Positions 1 through 5,979 of a DNA stretch of 8,807 bases are shown here, in pieces. Below the pieces are notes generated by a model that searched no databases, was not told the origin of the DNA, and saw nothing but the letters and a program-made list of their open reading frames with translations. A program made the translations under genes and the position numbers. The stretch covers positions 1 through 8,807 of the forward strand of contig JAFYNC010000111.1 of assembly GCA_017549905.1 (NCBI GenBank), written 5' to 3'. Numbering within the stretch: the first letter of the stretch is position 1; the number at the start of each line of letters is the position of its first letter. This DNA is from Clostridia bacterium. Its GTDB lineage: Bacteria; Bacillota; Clostridia; Oscillospirales; Acutalibacteraceae.

Positions 1-10
1 ATGAAAAAAT

Positions 11-40
11 AAAAGCACGGCACAAAATGCCGTGCTTTTT
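11..40. terminator. Bidirectional intrinsic terminator
   Basis: A perfect 12-bp inverted repeat (11-22 with 28-39) encloses the 5-base loop CAAAA. T-runs follow on both strands: five T at 36-40 on the + strand, and TTTTATTTTTT on the - strand. It would end a + strand gene lying to the left of the window and insulate the small membrane-protein gene that follows. The bases ATGAAAAAATAA at 1-12 could be the last codons of that upstream gene, but this cannot be shown from so short a stretch. Confidence 0.85.
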
Positions 41-78
41 GCATATTTTATTCGAATTTGAATATCCTATTCTTAGAA

Positions 79-85
79 AAAGGAG
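79..85 (+). promoter_or_regulatory. Ribosome binding site that sets the start at 95
   Basis: AAAGGAG lies 9 bases before the ATG at 95. The in-frame TTG at 86 directly abuts this site and is therefore too close to be its start. Confidence 0.8.
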
Positions 86-94
86 TTGAAAATT

Positions 95-298
95 ATGTTC
101 GATAAAATTTGCTTGATTCTTGTCATCATCGGTTCATTAAACTGGGGGCTTGTAGGTTTGTTTGAATTTGACCTCGTAGCCTGGGCATTTGGCGGTTCTA
201 CCGCAATTATCAGTAGAATTGTTTACACTGTAATCGCCCTTGCAGGTATCTGGTGTATTTCTTTACTTTTCAGAGACCGTACCGAAGCTGGTGACTAA
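95..298 (+). CDS. DUF378 family (YuzA-like) small membrane protein
   Basis: A 67-residue integral membrane protein of unknown function. Two hydrophobic segments are visible, about residues 4-22 and 38-58, separated by a short stretch with acidic residues (GLFEFD) and followed by a charged tail (RDRTEAGD). The motif GSLNWGLVG at 13-21 and the following FDLVAWAFGG are the hallmark of the DUF378/YuzA family, and the length is usual for it. I chose the ATG at 95 because AAAGGAG precedes it at proper spacing. A TTG at 86 would add three residues but abuts the ribosome binding site. The gene sits alone between two hairpin terminators, so it is probably transcribed by itself. I see no convincing promoter in the 50 bases upstream. 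The family identity is clear to me, but no biochemical role is known to me. Confidence 0.9.
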   Translation: MFDKICLILVIIGSLNWGLVGLFEFDLVAWAFGGSTAIISRIVYTVIALAGIWCISLLFRDRTEAGD

Positions 299-306
299 TA
301 AGAAAT

Positions 307-343
307 AAAAAGAAAAAACCGCTTGATGCGGTTTTTTCTTTTT
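307..343. terminator. Bidirectional intrinsic terminator
   Basis: A perfect 16-bp inverted repeat (307-322 with 328-343) has a GC core (CCGC/GCGG), a 5-base loop (TTGAT) and A/T tracts on both flanks. It lies 8 bases after the DUF378 stop codon and would end that transcript. The A-tract on the 5' side means it could also stop - strand transcription. Confidence 0.9.
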
Positions 344-542
344 ATAAAGTTCTACTCACAAACCATAATATATTCTTCTATAATTCTCCCTCATTTCTTA
401 GATATTTCAATGTTTAATTACCGCATAAACCACCGCCACAAGCTGACATTTTTAATAATTGTTGAATTGTAGATTGAAATGTGGTATTTTATTCTTAGAT
501 ATAATGTGAACTTAAAAAAATTAAATTACATAAAGGTGACAA
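344..542. other. AT-rich intergenic stretch before the esterase gene
   Basis: About 200 bases without a convincing gene. A TATAAT hexamer at 500-505 could be a -10 for the downstream esterase gene. The best -35 candidate, TTGAAA at 474-479, is 20 bp away, which is longer than the usual 17, so I do not call a promoter. A short - strand frame at 449-414 encodes a Cys/Gly-rich peptide and is discussed in the findings. Confidence 0.5.
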
Positions 543-1373
543 ATGAAAAGTGAAGTTTTACATTTAAAGGATTATTTTCCGTTTTTGGGCGAAGAAGGCA
601 GAGATCCGCTGCTTGAAATTAATCTTAGATATAATATGACCGAAATGAACCGTGAAAACGAAAAGCGCCCGTGTCTTATTATATGTCCCGGTGGTGCTTA
701 CCAAATGTGTTCTCAGCGTGAAATGGAACCTATCGCTGCACATTTTTTGCCTGATGGTTATAATACTTTTTCACTTCTGTATTCTCTAAAACCAAACCGT
801 TTCCCAACCCAGATCAGAGAAGTTGCGGCTGTTATGGAACTCATCTATAAAAATGCTGATGAGTGGAATTGTGATACAAGCCGTATTGCAATTATTGGTT
901 TTTCTGCGGGCGGACATCTTGCGGCTCATTATTCAAATGCATATAATTGCCCCGAAGTTCGTGAAGTTTTCCCTGAAAGTAAAAGCGTGAATGCTTCGAT
1001 ACTCTGCTATCCCGTAATAACTGCCGAGAAAGAGTTCACACACACTGGAAGTATGCAAAACTTGCTAGGTCATATACCGAATCAAGAGGAAACCCAAAAA
1101 TTTTCTTGCGAAAAACTTGTAAATGCCAATACACCACCTGCATTTATTTGGCATACCGCAGAGGATAATGCTGTTCCCGTTAGAAACAGTCTTGAATATG
1201 CAAACGCGCTTTCAAAATATAAAATTCCGTTTGAATTGCGAATTTATCCATACGGTGAGCACGGTCTTGCCACCGCAGATTTAGATACAAATTTTGAAAT
1301 TTGCGATGGAGTAGATCGAGTTCAAGAATGGATACCTGCCGCTAAGAGTTGGCTTAAACTTATGTTTAAGTAA
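543..1373 (+). CDS. Alpha/beta-hydrolase, BD-FAE/acetyl-esterase type
   Basis: A 276-residue cytoplasmic hydrolase without signal peptide or membrane segment. The catalytic layout of an alpha/beta-hydrolase esterase is visible. An oxyanion-hole motif PGGAY lies at 49-53, the nucleophile elbow GFSAGG at 119-124 gives Ser121, the likely acid is Asp208 in TAEDNAVP, and the base is His240 in YGEHG. The oxyanion motif has Pro in place of the HGGG His of hormone-sensitive-lipase relatives, which fits the BD-FAE and acetyl-xylan-esterase-like group (COG0657). The start ATG follows AAAGGTGA at 532-539 with good spacing. The gene stands between a terminator and the cwlD-radA unit, and has 66 bases between its stop and the next start. 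No hairpin lies in that gap, so read-through into cwlD is possible. The natural substrate cannot be told. Deacetylation of a sugar or plant polysaccharide is plausible but is inference. Confidence 0.85.
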   Translation: MKSEVLHLKDYFPFLGEEGRDPLLEINLRYNMTEMNRENEKRPCLIICPGGAYQMCSQREMEPIAAHFLPDGYNTFSLLYSLKPNRFPTQIREVAAVMELIYKNADEWNCDTSRIAIIGFSAGGHLAAHYSNAYNCPEVREVFPESKSVNASILCYPVITAEKEFTHTGSMQNLLGHIPNQEETQKFSCEKLVNANTPPAFIWHTAEDNAVPVRNSLEYANALSKYKIPFELRIYPYGEHGLATADLDTNFEICDGVDRVQEWIPAAKSWLKLMFK

Positions 1374-1425
1374 AAATAGGTATTATATTGTATATTCAAA
1401 AATCATATTTATTAACTATGATGTA

Positions 1426-1434
1426 TTGGAGTGA
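1426..1434 (+). promoter_or_regulatory. Ribosome binding site that sets the GTG start at 1440
   Basis: TTGGAGTGA places GGAG (1428-1431) 8 bases before the GTG at 1440. The earlier in-frame GTG at 1431 lies inside this site and so is unlikely to be the start. Confidence 0.7.
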
Positions 1435-1439
1435 TAAAT

Positions 1440-2165
1440 GTGATTTTTAAAAAAAGGATTATTGGAATATCGGTTTGGCTCATTGCGATTGTAACAATCG
1501 CGCTTTTTTCAGGCTTATCACAAGAGGTTATCAAAACTTCCGTCAAGGCAGAAATTTATCCACAAATTATTCTTGATGCAGGCCACGGTGGGTTTGACGG
1601 CGGAGCCGTTGCTAATGATGGTACAGTTGAGAAAGACATCAATTTAAACATTACCCTCACTTTAGAAAAAATGCTTAAACAAAGCGGTTTCGAGGTAGTT
1701 ATGACACGTATGGACGACAGCTCAACCGAGAGTAACAGTAATGATAAAATTGCTAAAAAGAAAAAAAGTGATTTAAATAATCGCTTAGAATTAATGAAAA
1801 AATATGATGATGCTGTTTTTGTAAGTATTCATCTCAATAAATTCACAACATCTGCCGCGCGCGGATCTCAAATTTTTTACAGCAGCAAGGTTGAATCTTC
1901 TAAAAATTTAGCAGATTCAATACAAAATTCAATTGTTGAGAAAATTCAACCGGAAAATACAAGAGTTAATAAAAAATCAACCTCAAGCACCTATATTTTA
2001 CATAATGCAACTGTTCCCGCAGTTATAGTTGAATGTGGTTTTCTAAGCAATAAAGCCGAACTGGAGTTGCTTAAAAACGAGGAATATCAAAACAAAATGG
2101 CATTCTGCATTTATTGCGGAATTTTAGATTTTTACAATAATAAGGAGATTAAAAATGTCACCTAA
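1440..2165 (+). CDS. cwlD: N-acetylmuramoyl-L-alanine amidase, CwlD-like (Amidase_3)
   Basis: A 241-residue zinc amidase that cleaves the bond between N-acetylmuramic acid and L-alanine in peptidoglycan. In the CwlD group this prepares muramic-delta-lactam formation in the spore cortex. An N-terminal hydrophobic segment (about residues 8-26) is a signal or membrane anchor that would place the enzyme outside the membrane. The Amidase_3 domain runs from about 42 to 230. Its zinc ligands are His49 in DAGHGG, Glu64 in VEKDIN and His131 in SIHLNKF, with catalytic Glu198 in VECGFLSN. The form SIHLN followed by RGSQIFY, and the length (B. subtilis CwlD is about 237 residues), favour CwlD over a general autolysin. 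I chose GTG 1440 because a GTG at 1431 overlaps the ribosome binding site. The last 11 bases overlap radA, so the two are probably cotranscribed. It could instead be a generic Amidase_3 hydrolase. Confidence 0.75.
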   Translation: MIFKKRIIGISVWLIAIVTIALFSGLSQEVIKTSVKAEIYPQIILDAGHGGFDGGAVANDGTVEKDINLNITLTLEKMLKQSGFEVVMTRMDDSSTESNSNDKIAKKKKSDLNNRLELMKKYDDAVFVSIHLNKFTTSAARGSQIFYSSKVESSKNLADSIQNSIVEKIQPENTRVNKKSTSSTYILHNATVPAVIVECGFLSNKAELELLKNEEYQNKMAFCIYCGILDFYNNKEIKNVT

Positions 2166-3516
2166 AATTAAGAGTGTATATGTTTGTAACGAATGTGGTT
2201 ATGAATCTGCAAAATGGCTTGGAAAGTGCCCATCCTGTAATGCTTGGAACACTTTTGAGGAGCAAATTTCTGCACCGCTATACCAAGGCGGCTCTTTTGG
2301 CGGAAATATAAATGCGACTGCAAAACCTTTATCGCAGATTAGTTTTTCTGACGAGCCAAGATTTAAGACAGACATTACTGAGCTTGATAGAGTGCTTGGC
2401 GGCGGAATAGTTAAGGGCTCGGTTGTTCTGCTAAGCGGTGACCCCGGTATAGGCAAATCTACCATTCTATTGCAGGTTTGCAATTCATTACAAAAAAAAC
2501 ATACCATTCTTTACGTTTCAGGCGAAGAATCTGCGATGCAGATTAAAATGCGCGCTTCGCGTTTAGGTGTTGAAAGCGATAATGTTTCTATTATGACTGA
2601 AACCGACACTAAAGCGGTTTGCGAATATATTCAATCATCAAAACCCGATGTTGTTATAATTGATTCTATTCAAACAATGTCAATAGCTGAGCTTACCTCT
2701 TCCCCCGGCAGTATTGTTCAGGTTAGAGAATCTACAAATATGCTACTTCGAACAGGTAAAAAACTTGGCATACCGATATTTATTGTAGGACATGTAAACA
2801 AAGGTGGCGACATTGCGGGTCCTAAAGTTATGGAGCATATTGTTGACACTGTGCTTTATTTCGAGGGCGAGCGTAATCAGTCCTACAGAATTTTAAGAGG
2901 TATCAAAAACCGTTTTGGCTCTACAAACGAAATCGGTGTATTTGAAATGACCGAGAAAGGTCTTATTGAGGTTGAAAATCCCTCTGCAATGCTGTTATCG
3001 GGCAGAATGACTGATGTTTCAGGCGGTTGCATAACCTGTGTTATGGAGGGTACAAGACCTATTCTCGCTGAAGTTCAGGGGCTTGTTACTCCAAGCGGTT
3101 TTGGAAACGCCCGAAGAACTGCAACAGGCTTTGATTATAACCGCCTTAATTTGCTGATTGCAGTATTAGAAAAGCGTATCGGTCTTAACTTTTCAAATCT
3201 TGATACTTATGTAAATATTGTAGGCGGTATGCGTCTTGACGAACCTGCCGCAGATTTAAGCGTTGCGCTTTCATTAGTTTCAGGATTACACGATATTCCA
3301 ATTGATGAAAAGCTTATAGCCTTTGGTGAAATAGGTCTTTCGGGAGAACTCCGTTCAGTACCGCGTGCACAAGCAAGAATCAACGAAGCCGCAAGACTCG
3401 GATTTACAAAATGCATTTTACCAAAAGCTTGCATTAAGCAGATTTCATCTTGCCCCGATTCTTTAGAGCTTATTGGTGCAGTCAGTCTGAAACAGGCTAT
3501 TTCCATTATTAAATAA
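2155..3516 (+). CDS. radA: DNA repair/recombination protein RadA (Sms)
   Basis: A 453-residue cytoplasmic RecA-like ATPase that drives branch migration of recombination intermediates. The domains appear in the standard order. A four-cysteine zinc finger has Cys11, Cys14, Cys25 and Cys28. The ATPase core has Walker A GDPGIGKST at 95-103 and Walker B VVIID at 166-170. The RadA signature KNRFG is at 251-255. A Lon-protease-like C-terminal domain runs from about 275 to the end and includes the GGMRLDEPAADL segment. The length matches the family, and nothing is truncated. AAGGAG at 2142-2147 precedes the ATG by 7 bases. The gene starts inside the end of the cwlD-like gene. In many Firmicutes radA instead follows clpC, so this context differs. 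Its last 54 bases are also the antisense tail of a small cysteine-rich gene. The hairpin at 3731-3774 is the first possible terminator downstream. Confidence 0.96.
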   Translation: MSPKIKSVYVCNECGYESAKWLGKCPSCNAWNTFEEQISAPLYQGGSFGGNINATAKPLSQISFSDEPRFKTDITELDRVLGGGIVKGSVVLLSGDPGIGKSTILLQVCNSLQKKHTILYVSGEESAMQIKMRASRLGVESDNVSIMTETDTKAVCEYIQSSKPDVVIIDSIQTMSIAELTSSPGSIVQVRESTNMLLRTGKKLGIPIFIVGHVNKGGDIAGPKVMEHIVDTVLYFEGERNQSYRILRGIKNRFGSTNEIGVFEMTEKGLIEVENPSAMLLSGRMTDVSGGCITCVMEGTRPILAEVQGLVTPSGFGNARRTATGFDYNRLNLLIAVLEKRIGLNFSNLDTYVNIVGGMRLDEPAADLSVALSLVSGLHDIPIDEKLIAFGEIGLSGELRSVPRAQARINEAARLGFTKCILPKACIKQISSCPDSLELIGAVSLKQAISIIK

Positions 3517-3633
3517 TTTTGGAATATAGTGAGGACATTCACCGTCAGTGCTTGCCACCACACCGCATTTTTCAAAACAGCAATATCCGTCCTCTTGAAA
3601 TTTGCACTCCTCTGCGCACTGAATAAGACCCAT
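3463..3633 (-). CDS. Small cysteine-rich protein, convergent with and overlapping the radA 3' end
   Basis: A 56-residue protein starting MGLIQCAEECKF and ending TDCTNKL. Seven cysteines lie at 6, 10, 18, 19, 23, 33 and 52, in the pattern CxxxC...GYCC...C...ECPHY. This resembles a family of small clostridial cysteine-rich proteins, some of which carry a mistaken acyl-carrier-protein dehydratase label in databases. That match is from memory and is not verified. The spacing suggests metal binding, which is inference. The ATG at 3633 follows a strong ribosome binding site, AAAGGTGA, with a 5-base gap. A TATAAT hexamer about 45 bases upstream (3684-3679 on the - strand) may be its -10, but no good -35 goes with it. 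The last 54 bases lie antisense within radA. No signal peptide or membrane segment is seen. Confidence 0.75.
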   Translation of the reverse strand: MGLIQCAEECKFQEDGYCCFEKCGVVASTDGECPHYIPKLFNNGNSLFQTDCTNKL

Positions 3634-3638
3634 TTACA

Positions 3639-3646
3639 TCACCTTT
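3639..3646 (-). promoter_or_regulatory. Ribosome binding site of the small cysteine-rich gene
   Basis: AAAGGTGA on the - strand lies 5 bases before the ATG at 3633. It is the main evidence, together with the cysteine pattern, that this short frame is translated. Confidence 0.75.
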
Positions 3647-3730
3647 CAATCAGTTTTATTATTTTATTTAGTTATGATATTATACAAAAAAATGAATGAT
3701 GAATACTTAATAATGAAAAACGAATAATAT

Positions 3731-3774
3731 AAAACGAAAACCCTGCCGAAAATAAACGACAGGGTTTTCGTTTT
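3731..3774. terminator. Bidirectional terminator after the serine tRNAs
   Basis: A perfect 15-bp inverted repeat (3731-3745 with 3760-3774) has a CCCTG/CAGGG core, T-rich arms and a 14-base loop. On the - strand it begins at the last base of the serine tRNA CCA end and runs into a T-rich stretch, so it ends the tRNA transcript. On the + strand it is the first hairpin after radA and may end that transcript too. Confidence 0.85.
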
Positions 3775-3867
3775 GGCGGAGTAGGAGAGACTCGAACTCT
3801 CGCGCCGGGGTTTAGCCGGCCTACGCCCTTAGCAGGGGCGCCTCGTCACCAACTTGAGTACTACTCC
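3774..3867 (-). tRNA. tRNA-Ser (anticodon GCT)
   Basis: The 94-base gene folds as a class II tRNA. The acceptor arms GGAGTAG (3867-3861) and CTACTCC (3784-3778) are fully paired. The discriminator is G and the CCA end is encoded. The anticodon GCT is at 3833-3831, in a CTGCTAA loop closed by a CGCCC/GGGCG stem. The T arm contains GTTCGAGTC. A long variable arm (GGCCGGC...GCCGGC type) is typical of serine. It reads the AGC and AGU serine codons. It is the second of two serine tRNA genes transcribed together, 39 bases after the first. Confidence 0.96.
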
Positions 3868-3906
3868 ATAATTGATATACGTTTTAAATACATATAGATA
3901 AAAAAA

Positions 3907-3995
3907 TGGCGGAGAGGATGGGATTCGAACCCATGTGGGATTGCTCCCAAACGGTTTTCAAGACCGCCTCGTTATGACCACTTCGATACCTCTCC
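3907..3995 (-). tRNA. tRNA-Ser (anticodon TGA)
   Basis: An 89-base class II tRNA. The acceptor arms GGAGAGG (3995-3989) and CCTCTCC (3917-3911) pair fully. The discriminator is G and the CCA is encoded. The anticodon TGA is at 3960-3958, in the loop CTTGAAA closed by GCGGT/ACCGT. The T arm contains GGTTCGAATCC. A long variable arm (TGGGAGCAATCCCA) marks it as serine. It reads UCA and related UCN codons. It starts about 15 bases after the -10 hexamer of a strong promoter and is cotranscribed with the GCT tRNA. Confidence 0.97.
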
Positions 3996-4010
3996 GAATG
4001 CGACTATGAC

Positions 4011-4039
4011 ATTTTAACACAAATGAATTCAAATGTCAA
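4011..4039 (-). promoter_or_regulatory. Sigma-A promoter of the serine tRNA pair
   Basis: On the - strand a perfect -35 TTGACA (4039-4034) is followed after exactly 17 bp by the -10 TAAAAT (4016-4011). Transcription would start near 4005, about 10 bases before the first tRNA. It is near consensus, as expected for a highly expressed stable RNA. Confidence 0.85.
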
Positions 4040-4050
4040 CACTGTTTTTT

Positions 4051-4084
4051 AAAAAAAGGGACAGTTTTTTTCTGTCCCCTTTTT
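4051..4084 (-). terminator. Intrinsic terminator of the regulator-aminotransferase operon
   Basis: On the - strand GGGGACAG and CTGTCCC form the stem (4079-4072 with 4064-4058), with one unpaired G and a 7-base A loop, followed by seven T (4057-4051). It begins within a few bases of the aminotransferase stop codon and lies just upstream of the tRNA promoter, so it separates the two units. Confidence 0.85.
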
Positions 4085-4085
4085 C

Positions 4086-5258
4086 TTATCGTAATTCTTT
4101 TAAAAATTCATCTATTCTGCGTATAGCTTCGTTAATATGCTCAACAGAATAACAATAAGAAGCTCTGATAAAACCTTCACCGCTATCGCCAAAAGCTGTG
4201 CCCGGAACTACTGCTACCTTTTTTGAATGTAGCAGTTTTTCGCAAAACTCCTCACTTGTCATTCCTGTGGACTCAATTGACGGAAAAGCATAAAAAGCAC
4301 CTTTTGGCTCACGGCAAGTAAGACCTATTCGGTTAAAGCCCGCAACCATAATTCTGCGGCGCATATTATACTCATTCACCATATATTCTACTTCCCCATC
4401 GCAGTTTTTTAACGCCTCAATAGCGGCATACTGCGAGGTTGTTGGAGCGCACATTATAGCAAACTGATGAATTTTTATCATCTGTTCCATAATGGGTGCA
4501 GGTCCGCAAGCGTATCCCATACGCCAACCTGTCATTGAAAAAGCTTTGGAAAAACCGTTTATTGTAACAGTTCTTTCGAACATACCGTCAACAGATGCAG
4601 GTGAAACATGGGGCTTACCGCCAAATGTAAGTTCAGCATATATTTCATCAGAAAGCACCATAATATCAGTGTCCTTTAAAACATCGGCTAATTTTTCTAA
4701 ATCCTCACGTTCCATTATAGCGCCTGTAGGGTTACAAGGATAAGGAAGCACTAAAACTTTTGTTTTATCGGTTATTGCTGCTTTTAATTCCTCAGGAGTT
4801 ACCTTAAAGTCGTTTTCAGCCTTAGTATTGATAATTACAGGAACACCCCCTGCAAGACGGGTTATAGGTTCATAACAAACATAGCTTGGCTGAGGAATGA
4901 TTACCTCATCGCCCACTGCAACAAGAGCTCGTATAGCAGCGTCAATTGCTTCACTTCCACCAACCGTTACAAGAATTTCATTTAAGGGGTTATATGTAAG
5001 ACCGAATTTTCTTTTCATATATGTGGAAATCTCTTCTAAAAGCTTAGCATCACCCTTATTAGAGGTATACTTTGTTTTGCCCTTTTCAAGAGAATTTATG
5101 CCTGCTTTTCTTATCTGCCAGGGAGTTTGAAAATCAGGCTCGCCCACACCTAAAGAAATAACATTATCCATAGTGGCAGCAATATCGAAAAAACGTCTTA
5201 TTCCCGAGGGTTTAATTTCCGTAACGGTTTTATTTAAAACTCTGGAATAATCTATCAT
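4086..5258 (-). CDS. alaT: Class I PLP-dependent aminotransferase, probable alanine transaminase (AlaT-like)
   Basis: A 390-residue cytoplasmic fold-type I aminotransferase of usual length. The PLP-binding lysine is Lys238 in NGFSKAFSMTGWRMGY. Other cofactor and substrate residues are GGSEA at 100-104 (phosphate), Asn176 in PCNPTGA, Asp204 and Tyr207 in SDEIY, and Arg365 in FIRASY for the substrate carboxylate. Sequence alone gives the AspC/AlaT class but not the amino donor. Context points to alanine, because the preceding gene is an Lrp/AsnC regulator as in B. subtilis alaR-alaT. The operon leader is also a T-box whose best specifier reading is GCT (Ala). The reaction would be pyruvate plus glutamate to alanine plus 2-oxoglutarate. 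Its ATG shares four bases (ATGA) with the regulator stop and has only a weak purine stretch before it, so translation is probably coupled. An aspartate or aromatic aminotransferase remains possible. Confidence 0.8.
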   Translation of the reverse strand: MIDYSRVLNKTVTEIKPSGIRRFFDIAATMDNVISLGVGEPDFQTPWQIRKAGINSLEKGKTKYTSNKGDAKLLEEISTYMKRKFGLTYNPLNEILVTVGGSEAIDAAIRALVAVGDEVIIPQPSYVCYEPITRLAGGVPVIINTKAENDFKVTPEELKAAITDKTKVLVLPYPCNPTGAIMEREDLEKLADVLKDTDIMVLSDEIYAELTFGGKPHVSPASVDGMFERTVTINGFSKAFSMTGWRMGYACGPAPIMEQMIKIHQFAIMCAPTTSQYAAIEALKNCDGEVEYMVNEYNMRRRIMVAGFNRIGLTCREPKGAFYAFPSIESTGMTSEEFCEKLLHSKKVAVVPGTAFGDSGEGFIRASYCYSVEHINEAIRRIDEFLKELR

Positions 5259-5737
5259 ACGAATAGCTGCCCCCTATCATCCTTATCAAAAGTAACCAAA
5301 TCTACATCCAGTTCCTTATATCTTCTCATAACAAAGTGTGTGGTTGTTGATGTAACAGAATCAATAGTTGCAAGTTCCTTTGCCACAAACCAAGCAATAT
5401 CGCGCAAAGTTTTACCCTTAACCACAACATTAAGGTCATAAACGCCAGACATAAGATAAACCGATTCAACCTCGTTATATTTCATTATTTTCTCGGCAAC
5501 CTCTTCAAAGCCAAGACCTGCTTTTGGAACAACATTAAGTTCAACTATAGCAGAAACATAAGCTTCGTCAAGTTTTTCCCAGTCCACAACTGCCTTATAT
5601 CCGCGAAGTAAACCGTCTTTCTCAAGTTGCTTTATATCTTCCGCAACCTCTTTTTCATCAATATTAAGCATAACTGCCAATTCTTCATTAGTGTATTTTG
5701 CATTGCGCGCAAGTAATTTTAAAATTTCGTATTTCAT
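5255..5737 (-). CDS. alaR: Lrp/AsnC family transcriptional regulator, AlaR-like
   Basis: A 160-residue DNA-binding regulator. An N-terminal winged helix-turn-helix spans about residues 1-52 (helix pair around NEELAVMLNIDEKEVAEDIKQ). A C-terminal RAM (AsnC ligand-binding) domain spans about 60-141, with the conserved GVYDL at 98-102. It lacks the longer N-terminus of Lrp itself and matches AsnC-type lengths. I chose the ATG at 5737 because AGGAGG lies 7 bases upstream. The frame stays open for 22 more codons, but those lie inside the T-box terminator and antiterminator. The stop overlaps the aminotransferase start (ATGA). By analogy with B. subtilis alaR (yugG) it would control the aminotransferase gene in response to alanine or another amino acid. 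That role is inferred from synteny. Confidence 0.88.
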   Translation of the reverse strand: MKYEILKLLARNAKYTNEELAVMLNIDEKEVAEDIKQLEKDGLLRGYKAVVDWEKLDEAYVSAIVELNVVPKAGLGFEEVAEKIMKYNEVESVYLMSGVYDLNVVVKGKTLRDIAWFVAKELATIDSVTSTTTHFVMRRYKELDVDLVTFDKDDRGQLFV

Positions 5738-5744
5738 AGTAATT

Positions 5745-5750
5745 CCTCCT
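5745..5750 (-). promoter_or_regulatory. Ribosome binding site that sets the regulator start at 5737
   Basis: AGGAGG on the - strand lies 7 bases before ATG 5737 and right after the T-tract of the leader terminator. This rules out an earlier start inside the T-box. Confidence 0.85.
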
Positions 5751-5973
5751 AAAAAAATAACGCCCTGAAAAACTTCAGGACGAATAATAATCCGTGGTAC
5801 CACCTAAATTCAGAAATTAATCTGCACTCAAAACCGATAACGGCGGCTTGCCGACTGCCCTTTCGGGAGCAACTCAAGGATAGCTTCGCAAATAAACGGC
5901 TTATGTATTCGCACCGAACATACACTCTCTTAAAGCCAAGTTATGTGCTACTTATTCCCATCAAAGTCTTTAC
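5751..5973 (-). promoter_or_regulatory. T-box leader riboswitch, probably tRNA-Ala responsive
   Basis: The 14-15 base T-box core AGGTGGTACCACGGA is at 5805-5791. Just upstream is stem III (CAGA/TCTG, 5824-5811). Downstream is the competing terminator, CGTCCTGAA paired with TTCAGGGCG (5782-5761) plus a T-tract (to 5751). Stem I is recognisable from its AGTA near the start, a GGCTT/AAGCC helix, an AGAGA bulge, and a GGTG-containing distal loop. On the 3' side the loop reads CGAA, GCT, A, TCC, so GCT (5884-5882) is the best specifier codon, for alanine. The UGGU of the T-box bulge pairs with a tRNA 3' end ACCA, which fits tRNA-Ala (A73) and argues against cysteine or serine. Uncharged tRNA would favour read-through into the regulator-aminotransferase operon. 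The T-box call is firm, but the specifier is moderate because the loop was aligned by eye. Confidence 0.93.
5761..5782 (-). terminator. T-box leader terminator
   Basis: A 9-bp hairpin with a 4-base loop (GTTT) and one G-U pair is followed by TTATTTTTTT (5760-5751) on the - strand. It is mutually exclusive with the antiterminator containing the T-box core. Confidence 0.88.
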
Positions 5974-5979
5974 AAAATA

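Noticed and set aside
474..505. Sigma-A promoter before the esterase gene (TTGAAA and TATAAT)
   Set aside because: The 20-bp spacer is too long for an ordinary promoter, and no activator site supports it.
494..638. Near-repeat CTTAGATATAATGTGA (494) and CTTAGATATAATATGA (623)
   Set aside because: The second copy lies within the esterase coding sequence. The match is short and AT-rich, so it is probably coincidence.
1383..1411. Possible sigma-E promoter before the cwlD-like gene (TTATATT, 14 bp, CATATTTA)
   Set aside because: The -35 matches 6 of 7 consensus positions and the spacing is right, but the -10 matches only 4 of 8. In such AT-rich sequence this can arise by chance. Transcript mapping during sporulation would decide.
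2199..2507. Open - strand frame antisense to the start of radA
   Set aside because: The translation is the complement of the RadA zinc finger and Walker A region, with no start signal or domain.
3207..3575. Long open - strand frame antisense to the end of radA
   Set aside because: It begins with TTG without a ribosome binding site and is in a different frame from the cysteine-rich gene, which has a proper start signal. Its sequence shows no recognisable domain. It is a shadow of radA.
3690..3740. Short AT-rich repeats (AATGAATGATGAAT, AAAACGAA copies) beside the tRNA terminator
   Set aside because: They are imperfect, few in number and without regular spacing, so they do not form a convincing repeat array or attachment site.
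3774..3995. tRNA genes as a possible integration (att) site
   Set aside because: No integrase gene and no second copy of a tRNA 3' end is present in the window.
5738..5803. Possible 22-codon N-terminal extension of the Lrp/AsnC-type regulator
   Set aside because: These bases form the T-box antiterminator and terminator. The AGGAGG site at 5750-5745 clearly points to ATG 5737.
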